From Streptosporangiaceae bacterium (GTDB lineage: Bacteria > Actinomycetota > Actinomycetes > Streptosporangiales > Streptosporangiaceae): a stretch of DNA of 10,934 nucleotides. Of this stretch, positions 5,793 to 10,934 are shown one piece after another. The notes under the pieces were generated by a model. That model had not been told where the DNA came from and did not search any database. It saw only the letters and a program-made list of their open reading frames with translations. The stretch is taken from the NCBI GenBank assembly GCA_030039095.1, contig JASHQP010000148.1, positions 1 to 10,934 on the forward strand, written 5' to 3'. Positions within the stretch are counted from its first letter, which is position 1. Each line of letters begins with the position of its first letter. The position numbers and the translations under genes are program-made.

Positions 5793-8312
5793 CTACCAGC
5801 CACGCATGGCAGCGGACAGCTTCTCGGTGACCTGCTGGAGGCTGGATCCCTCGTGCCGGAGCCGGGCCAGCGCAACTGCCGTCTCCATCCGAGATGTGAC
5901 CGGATAGACGCCAGGCCCCCAGTTCCTGGCGTCGGTGGCAATATATTCGACCGCCAGTCCCTGCAGCGAAAGCGACAGGTCCATGACTTCGATCGGGTTC
6001 CCCTCGGCGGCTGCGCAGTTGATGCATTCGCCCGCGCTGATCACCAGGACGTGGCGGCCGGTCGGCAGGGCGTACTCGGTCACCTCAGGCCGAAGTTCGG
6101 TCCCGGTTCCCAGCGAGTCCAGGTACGCCATCGGCAGCTCGAACGAGCCGCCTCCTGCGGTGCACAGGATCACGCCGTCTTGCATGACGCCAAGATGATC
6201 CGCCGTGACTGCGCCCGCGATGCCGGCAGCAGCGAACACGATCTCGGCGCCCGGCGCTGCGTCTGCGAGGCTTTGCACGGCATAGCCCTCGTGCGCAGCC
6301 TGCAGGGCCCGGATCGGGTCGATCTCGGAGACGACTACCCTCGCGCCGAGCGCGGCAGCGTGCCTTGCCACACCCTGGCCAACTGGCCCGAACCCGACGA
6401 CGACCGCTGCGCGTCCGGCTAGCTGCAGGTTGGTGATGTCGACCAGTGCCATGACACACGACTGGCCGGTGCCGTAGACGTTGTCGAAGAGGTACTTCGT
6501 TCGTGCGTCGTTGACCGCGATCACGGGCAGGCGCAGCTCACCTGTTTCGTGCATGAGGCGCAGCGGCCGGACCCCGCTGGTGGTCTCCTCGGCGGCTCCG
6601 AGCATGGCCGATACCAGGTCGGGGAACTCGCGATGCGCCAGCCGGATCAGCGTTGCGCCGTCATCTATCAGGATGTCTGGCCGGGTCCGCAGGAATGCGC
6701 GAGCCAGCTCCTCATCTCGAGCGTGGGATGCAGTCTCGTCGGCAAAGACCTGCAGCCCGGCATCGCGCAGGGCGTGTGCTACCGAACCAGTGGTCGAGCG
6801 GCCCGGACAGTAGACGCTGACCCTGGCCCCTGCCGCCTGCAGGGCCAGCGCGAGGTTGGCTGTCTTCGGCTCCAGCACCAGGCCGACCCCGACGTGAAGG
6901 CCGTCCAGGATCTTCTCAGCCGCAAAGCGCTTGCTGATCGAGGCCAGGACGGGCATGCTGCGCCGGGCCCACGAAATGCGCCGTCGCCCTTCAGCCGCGA
7001 GGTCTTCGGCTGGGATATCCGAGGCGATGCCGCCGGCACCCTCGAGCGATGTGAAGTCATCGTGCTGATCCGAACGGGCTGAGCCGAGACTCACCCCGAG
7101 GCTGCTGAGCTTGGCCGCCGCGATGGCGTCGTCTAGCTCCTTGGGAATGGTGTGAACCCCCGGCGCGAGGGTGCTGGTCACCAGGTGCTGGATGCCGAGC
7201 CCCTGCACGGCAAAGGACAAGTCCATGATCTCGACCGGATGGCCCATGCCGCCGGCGATGTTGACCAAGGCCCCGCCCGCCAGCACGTGGATCTCCCTGG
7301 CACCCAGCCGGTAGGTCGTGACGCCGTCGCGCGCCCGCTCGAGCGATGTGGCGGCAGCAGCCAGCGCCCGGACGTCGATCTCGAGATCGTGATGCCCAGC
7401 GTTAGCCAGCACGACGTCATCGCGCAGTAGCGGGAACTCCGCCGCGCTGATCGCCCGGACCCCGCCGGTGGCGGTGATGACCATGGTCGCGGCCGGCAGC
7501 ATGTCGTGTGGCGACCCCACGGCATGCCCGTCCATGCGCGCTTCGAGCGCGCGCACCGGGTCGACCTCGACCACATAGGTCCTGGCGCCCATAGCTCGCG
7601 CATACCTGGCGATGCCGCGGCCGACGAATCCGTATCCGATGACGGCAAGGTGTGCGTCGGCGATCTGCCTGTTGGTTAGCCGCAGCAGGGCCTGCAGGCT
7701 GGTCTGGCCGGTCCCGTATACGTTGTCGAACAGATGCTTGCAGCGCGCGTTGTTCGCCGTCAGCGCCGGGAACGGCAGCCGCCCGTCCCTGGCGAGCGCC
7801 TCCAGCCGGGCGGTTCCTGTCGTGGTCTCCTCCGACACGCCCTTGAGTCGGGCGAACAGGCCTGGCCGGTGCCGCGCCATCCGCAAGGTGAGCTCGGCGC
7901 CGTCGTCGATGATGTAGTCAGGCTCGGTGTCAGCAGCGGCCAGCAGTTCGGAGTGCCAGCTGTCATGGTCGCCGTCGGCGGCCGCCACCACGGTAAGGCC
8001 GCGCTCGGCGAGAGCCAGCACCACCTCCGCCCTGGTCGTACGCGGGTTGCTGCCGGCCACCACGACGCTCGCGCCCGCATCGGCAAGAACGGTGGCGAGA
8101 AACGCAGTCTTGGCCTCGAGGTGAACTACCACGGCCAGCCTGACGCCAGCCAGCGTGCCGTCACTCAGCCGCTGGCGAGTGAATCCGTCTAGTACCGGCG
8201 AGTACCTTCGCACCCACTCGATTTGTGCCTGACCGGCGGCGGCGCTTACTGACAGTGACTGAGATGATCGCGAACGTCTCGCAGCGTCCCCGCCGACCAG
8301 ATTCACGATCAC
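5793..8312 (-). CDS. Tandem S-adenosylhomocysteine-hydrolase-like fusion protein
   Basis: An 839-residue protein with two complete SAHH-like units, about 30-410 and 440-839; ordinary SAHH is one unit of roughly 400-470 residues that cleaves adenosylhomocysteine with tightly bound NAD. Counting from GTG 8312, unit 1 keeps the equivalents of human His55 (His64), Asp131 (Asp137), Glu156 (Glu162), Lys186/Asp190/Asn191 (192/196/197), His301 (307), Asn346 (351) and His353 (358). Its NAD site is GYGFVGRG (226-233) with Glu249. Unit 2 keeps Asp551, Glu576, Lys606, Asp610, Asn611, Asn765, GFGPVGQG (640-647) and Glu663. The three histidines, however, are Val479, Gly721 and Asn772. Neither unit has the C-terminal KPDHYRY tail that completes the neighbour's NAD site in the human enzyme. 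Unit 1 reads HLEAKT where human reads HMTVET, the form I associate with archaeal-type SAHH. It is first in the operon. A catabolic or regulatory role with the importer is inferred; housekeeping SAHH is less likely. Confidence 0.88.
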   Translation of the reverse strand: MIVNLVGGDAARRSRSSQSLSVSAAAGQAQIEWVRRYSPVLDGFTRQRLSDGTLAGVRLAVVVHLEAKTAFLATVLADAGASVVVAGSNPRTTRAEVVLALAERGLTVVAAADGDHDSWHSELLAAADTEPDYIIDDGAELTLRMARHRPGLFARLKGVSEETTTGTARLEALARDGRLPFPALTANNARCKHLFDNVYGTGQTSLQALLRLTNRQIADAHLAVIGYGFVGRGIARYARAMGARTYVVEVDPVRALEARMDGHAVGSPHDMLPAATMVITATGGVRAISAAEFPLLRDDVVLANAGHHDLEIDVRALAAAATSLERARDGVTTYRLGAREIHVLAGGALVNIAGGMGHPVEIMDLSFAVQGLGIQHLVTSTLAPGVHTIPKELDDAIAAAKLSSLGVSLGSARSDQHDDFTSLEGAGGIASDIPAEDLAAEGRRRISWARRSMPVLASISKRFAAEKILDGLHVGVGLVLEPKTANLALALQAAGARVSVYCPGRSTTGSVAHALRDAGLQVFADETASHARDEELARAFLRTRPDILIDDGATLIRLAHREFPDLVSAMLGAAEETTSGVRPLRLMHETGELRLPVIAVNDARTKYLFDNVYGTGQSCVMALVDITNLQLAGRAAVVVGFGPVGQGVARHAAALGARVVVSEIDPIRALQAAHEGYAVQSLADAAPGAEIVFAAAGIAGAVTADHLGVMQDGVILCTAGGGSFELPMAYLDSLGTGTELRPEVTEYALPTGRHVLVISAGECINCAAAEGNPIEVMDLSLSLQGLAVEYIATDARNWGPGVYPVTSRMETAVALARLRHEGSSLQQVTEKLSAAMRGW

Positions 8313-8315
8313 TAG

Positions 8316-8319
8316 CTCC
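8316..8319 (-). promoter_or_regulatory. Ribosome-binding site choosing between two GTG starts
   Basis: GGAG on the minus strand lies three bases before GTG 8312 and nine bases before the in-frame GTG 8306. The second spacing is nearer the usual range, so translation may begin at 8306 and lose two residues. No ATG occurs in frame before the SAHH homology begins near residue 30. Confidence 0.45.
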
Positions 8320-8910
8320 GTTTGCTGTAGCGCATGCCGACACTAGTTTCCTGACGATGTGCGCTGGCTAACCGAGTGCTCCGACACTGGCCGACCGGCG
8401 ATGAGGGGCGCGGCAATTTCGCCTAGTCTAAGCACATAGACCGTCAGAGGACTAGTAGATTTCATATTCGGTTTTACGGTGTCGCCGGGGGCGTAGCGAA
8501 GCATTCGGCTGCGAGCAGGCCGACCAACATATCAGCCAGACACTGCCGTTGACGACCGGATCGCACCGCATCACGGCCGAGGCACGACAGGACGGCGACT
8601 ACCCCGCGTGTCTACATCCACTCCAAGCCCGGGCGGGCTACGGACCCTTCGGTGATAGTCGATGATCTGAGCGGTGCGGTCGAGGCCGTGGAGCCCTTGC
8701 GCTGGCACGGCCATCGCGACATGGCCAGGGCCGGATTGCCGCACCGGGGCAGGCTGCACCGCGTCCCGCTCGAGCGAATGCATGCGAAAGTTCCTTCCTC
8801 CGCGCAGGGGTTTCTGCTGAGCGCGCCGCCGATTCCCTGAATTCCCGCAACCCGCCCCGGCGTCTTCATGTCCTGGCCTTTCGGTGAGTTGACATCGCCG
8901 AGCGGCAATA

Positions 8911-8943
8911 GCCGAGAACGGAATGTCCTCGGCGCGTTCCGTT
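8911..8943 (-). repeat. Two interlocked inverted repeats after the lipoprotein stop
   Basis: Reading the minus strand just past the stop at 8948, AACGGAA (8943-8937) pairs with TTCCGTT (8923-8917), and GCCGAG (8933-8928) pairs with CTCGGC (8916-8911). The arms come in the order A, B, A', B', so the two perfect stems (7 and 6 base pairs) exclude each other unless a pseudoknot forms. The last two arms abut, which makes a pseudoknot sterically tight. No T-run follows. It may be a transcript 3'-end structure. Confidence 0.55.
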
Positions 8944-8947
8944 ACCG

Positions 8948-9426
8948 TTACGGGGTGCCGGCGTAGCTGCCGGTACAGACGTTCTCGTAGACGTTCGGGT
9001 TGAAGGCCTGGCTGTGCTGCGGGAAGTACCACTCGACGGCCTGGTACATGTACTTGCCGTCGCAGGTGCCCAGGTCGAAGGCGACCACTGTCGCGGACTC
9101 CTCGGTGCCCTGGGCGACCGACTGGTTCGGCCCGACGTACTCGGCGGTCCCGGTCGCAGTGGCCCGGGAGCCACCCCACGACGACCACGCGATGTGCGTG
9201 ACCAGGCCGGCTGGGTCACCGCCGTTGAAGATCTCGGAGGGCTTGACCTGGCCGAACCCCTGCCCGTGCGCGAAGTCGCCCGCGAGCTGGCCGAGTGTCG
9301 GCGTCCCCGCCGGGCTCGCGGCCGGCGGCGCCGCGGACGAGCACCCGGCCGCCAGCGCCGCGAGGGCGGTCAGCCCGATCGCGGCAGCCGCGCGTATCGC
9401 GATGGCCCGCCCGGCCGGGCCGTCAC
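8948..9426 (-). CDS. Small secreted lipoprotein, apparent 5' frameshift
   Basis: The minus strand encodes a clear secreted protein: a signal-like AIAIRAAAAIGLTALAALA with lipobox LAAGC (Cys codon 9343-9341), a Ser/Ala/Pro linker, then about 110 residues including THIAWSSWGGSRATATGTA, GTCDGKYMYQAVEWYFPQ and a final VCTGSYAGTP before TAA (8950-8948). I do not recognise the domain; two cysteines in the mature part (near GTCDG and ENVCTG) could form a disulfide. No ATG, GTG or TTG opens this frame before the signal peptide. The natural start is GTG 9426, or GTG 9429, which overlaps the stop of the oxidase gene as GTGA. It gives VTARPGG and then needs one extra base in the GC run near 9405-9420 to enter the signal-peptide frame. 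Either the gene carries a recent frameshift or the sequence lost a base there. Being coupled to the oxidase gene, it may act outside the cell with it. Confidence 0.6.
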
Positions 9427-10934
9427 CACCAGTGAACCGGGCGGCCCCTGGGCGGGATGGCCTGGGGGAAGTTGAAGACGCGCGTGGGATCGACGGCGGC
9501 CTTTATCCTCCCCAGCCGGTGAAGATTGGTGGCGTAGTACTGCTGCAGGTAATCCGTGAGCGACGGATCCACGAAGTTCTGGTACGCCTGCGGAATGGTG
9601 AACGGCCTCATCGCGTCGTAAAAGGCACCCAGCCAGGCCAGGTTCTCCTCGACGGTCTCGGCAGAGTCGTTCTCGTTCCACTTCAGGTACCAGATCATGT
9701 ACCAGTCGTTGTCGCGGTGCACGAAGGCGGTGGCGTCAGAAGGGACGGTGTTGGCCTTGCCGCCGGTCCGCAGAAACGACAGCCGTGCGTAGACGTCGGT
9801 TCCCGGCCACCGCCGCAGCCAGTACAGAATGGTGCTGATCGCGGCTTCGCTGACGGGGCCGGCGAAGTAGAGACCGCGGTTCTGGAATTCGGTCGGCTCC
9901 TCGACGTCCGAGAAGGATTTCTGCGCTTCCCAGTAGCTCTCCTCCTTGATCGTCGACTCGGCCGGCTGCGCCACCGCGTACACCGGCGCCAGGATCTTTT
10001 CCAGCTCCGCTTCGGTACCGGTCAGCTGGCCCTCGAAGTAAACGGTTACGTCTTTCCCTTTGGCCAGCTGCTCCGGCGTCACGGCGCCAAGCGTGGTCCA
10101 GGTGCCGAGGGAGATCGGCGATTCCTGCAGGGCCGCCATCAGGGCCGGGAACAGGCGGTCCGCTTCGGCGCTCCAGAGCAGCTTGGCGCCTGTGACCAGG
10201 TCGGGGACCGGCGTGGTTTGCACGCTGAAGGAGGTGTTGATGCCGAAGTTGCCGCCGCCCCCGCCGCGGCATGCCCAGAACAGGCCGGGGTTCTCCTTCT
10301 CGCTGAGCGTCAGTATCTCGCCGCCGGCGGTGACGATCTGGCTCGCGACCAGGGCGTCGCTCGCAATGCCCAGCCTGCGGATGTTGAACCCGATGCCCCC
10401 GCCCAGCAGGAATCCGGCGGCGCCGACCGTCGGGCAGCGCCCGTGCGTGATCGTGACGTTGTGCTGCGACAGCGCCTCGTAGACGCCGGCGTTCAGCGTG
10501 CCGCCACTCACCGTGGCAATTGCCGTTTTGCTGTTGAATGACGTCTGATTCATGAGCTTGGTGTCGATCATCAGGCCGGTGGTCACCGAGTAATCGCCGG
10601 CCGAATGACCCCCCGACCGGGCGATCAGCGGGTAGTGGTATTTGCGCGCCCATTTGATCGACGTCGCCACGTCTTCAGCGCTGCGGCAGCGTGCGATCCC
10701 GGCCGGCTGCACCGACGCCTCGCGCAGGTTGTACGGCAGGGCGAGCGCGGCGAAACCGGGGTCACCCGGCCGCAAGACCGGTCCCGATATGCTGCGCGCC
10801 AGCACCTGCCAGGGATTGCCGCCCCATTTGCCCGTCCCGCGCGAGGAAATGGCGGGCCGTGCGGCTGCCCATGGAGCCACGAGCCCTCCCAGGGCTGCCG
10901 TTGTGCTGCCGGTCACGAAAGATCTGCGGGTTAG
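9423..10934 (-). CDS. Tat-exported FAD-dependent oxidase, berberine-bridge family (5' end outside window)
   Basis: A secreted flavoprotein of the berberine bridge enzyme/oligosaccharide oxidase group, which oxidises alcohols, sugars or alkaloid-like compounds with O2. Counting from GTG 10916, RSGGHS provides His104 and GRCPTVGAAGF provides Cys161, the pair that binds FAD covalently at two points. LGGGIGFNIRRLG (171-183) and LFWACRGGGGGNFGI (212-226) are conserved FAD-domain turns, and the end (AAVDPTRVFNFPQAIP) is the usual family C-terminus. GTG 10916 is probably not the real start. The frame stays open to the window edge and reads TRRSFVTGSTTAALGGL across it, a twin-arginine motif with a hydrophobic core and an AAARPA cleavage region, so the ATG lies a few codons beyond 10934. 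Its stop overlaps the start of the lipoprotein gene. The substrate is unknown. Confidence 0.88.
   Translation of the reverse strand, partial: LTRRSFVTGSTTAALGGLVAPWAAARPAISSRGTGKWGGNPWQVLARSISGPVLRPGDPGFAALALPYNLREASVQPAGIARCRSAEDVATSIKWARKYHYPLIARSGGHSAGDYSVTTGLMIDTKLMNQTSFNSKTAIATVSGGTLNAGVYEALSQHNVTITHGRCPTVGAAGFLLGGGIGFNIRRLGIASDALVASQIVTAGGEILTLSEKENPGLFWACRGGGGGNFGINTSFSVQTTPVPDLVTGAKLLWSAEADRLFPALMAALQESPISLGTWTTLGAVTPEQLAKGKDVTVYFEGQLTGTEAELEKILAPVYAVAQPAESTIKEESYWEAQKSFSDVEEPTEFQNRGLYFAGPVSEAAISTILYWLRRWPGTDVYARLSFLRTGGKANTVPSDATAFVHRDNDWYMIWYLKWNENDSAETVEENLAWLGAFYDAMRPFTIPQAYQNFVDPSLTDYLQQYYATNLHRLGRIKAAVDPTRVFNFPQAIPPRGRPVHWW

Larger units (their letters stand above)
8313..8947. 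other. Intergenic stretch with presumed operon promoter
   Basis: About 635 bases between the SAHH-like gene and the lipoprotein gene. I found no gene with recognisable protein content on either strand. The part nearest the operon (8313-8480) is visibly richer in A+T than its surroundings and must hold the operon promoter unless that lies further upstream, but I could not pick a convincing -35/-10 pair. It contains CTAG at 8312, 8343, 8423 and 8452; CTAGTC (8423-8428) and GACTAG (8450-8455) form a 6-base inverted repeat that could be an operator. The part from 8590 to 8840 is open in one plus-strand frame but has no credible start or homology. Confidence 0.5.

Noticed and set aside
5535..6422. 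A 295-codon plus-strand open frame
   Set aside because: It is antisense to the binding protein and the SAHH-like gene, spans their junction and shows no domain.
8245..8275. Short palindrome ACTGACAGT near the 5' end of the SAHH-like gene as an operator
   Set aside because: It is only 9 bases long, lies inside the coding region and has no repeat partner, so chance is a sufficient explanation.
5793..8312. Reading the gene as the cell's housekeeping SAHH
   Set aside because: The doubled architecture, the loss of histidines in the second half, the missing C-terminal tail and the transporter operon context all differ from ordinary ahcY loci.
8592..8840. Plus-strand open stretch of about 80 codons in the intergenic region
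   Set aside because: Its first in-frame start is at 8652 without a ribosome site, the product resembles nothing I know, and the G+C content makes such open stretches common.
8889..8894. TTGACA as a possible -35 element on the plus strand
   Set aside because: No -10-like hexamer occurs 16-18 bases downstream, and no plus-strand gene follows.
9000..10541. A 513-codon open frame on the plus strand
   Set aside because: It lies antisense to the flavin oxidase and lipoprotein genes, both with clear family motifs; its product is rich in Gly, Arg, Val and Pro with no recognisable domain, as expected for a shadow frame in G+C-rich DNA.

Overview
The G+C-rich coding sequence, GTG starts, a Tat-type signal, lipobox lipoproteins and a sigma-factor/YCII/cupin neighbourhood point to an actinomycete chromosome (inference; no rRNA or other taxonomic marker is present). 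No tRNA, CRISPR array, transposase or phage gene was seen.

Left flank (1-1289). A cupin-domain protein runs off the left edge on the minus strand. Divergent from it, an ECF42-like promoter (about 309-335) reads into a collapsed remnant of a YCII/DGPF gene and an ECF sigma-factor gene (391-678). The remnant still ends in an ATGA overlap with an intact dihydrofolate-reductase-family (RibD C-terminal domain) gene (675-1289). A hairpin with a T-run (1294-1318) follows.

Centre (1306-8312). One tightly packed minus-strand operon of five genes, read from 8312 down to 1306: (1) an 839-residue protein made of two S-adenosylhomocysteine-hydrolase (SAHH) units in tandem; (2) a family-1 substrate-binding lipoprotein; (3) and (4) two CUT1-type ABC permeases; (5) a metal-dependent amidohydrolase of the nucleoside/triazine deaminase class. 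The first SAHH unit keeps every catalytic and NAD-binding residue I can align. The second keeps the NAD fold and the Lys/Asp/Glu residues but has lost all three active-site histidines. No ABC ATPase is encoded here. I infer an uptake and breakdown route for a nucleoside or nucleoside thioether: import, deamination of the base by the amidohydrolase, then 3'-oxidation and cleavage by the SAHH unit. This is the best candidate in the window for an undescribed system.

Right flank (8313-10934). A 635-base stretch without a convincing gene holds the presumed operon promoter and, at its far end, a pair of overlapping inverted repeats. Further right on the minus strand are a small lipoprotein whose 5' end looks frameshifted, and a Tat-exported, bicovalently flavinylated FAD oxidase of the berberine-bridge-enzyme family whose start lies beyond the right edge. 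These two are translationally coupled by a GTGA overlap.
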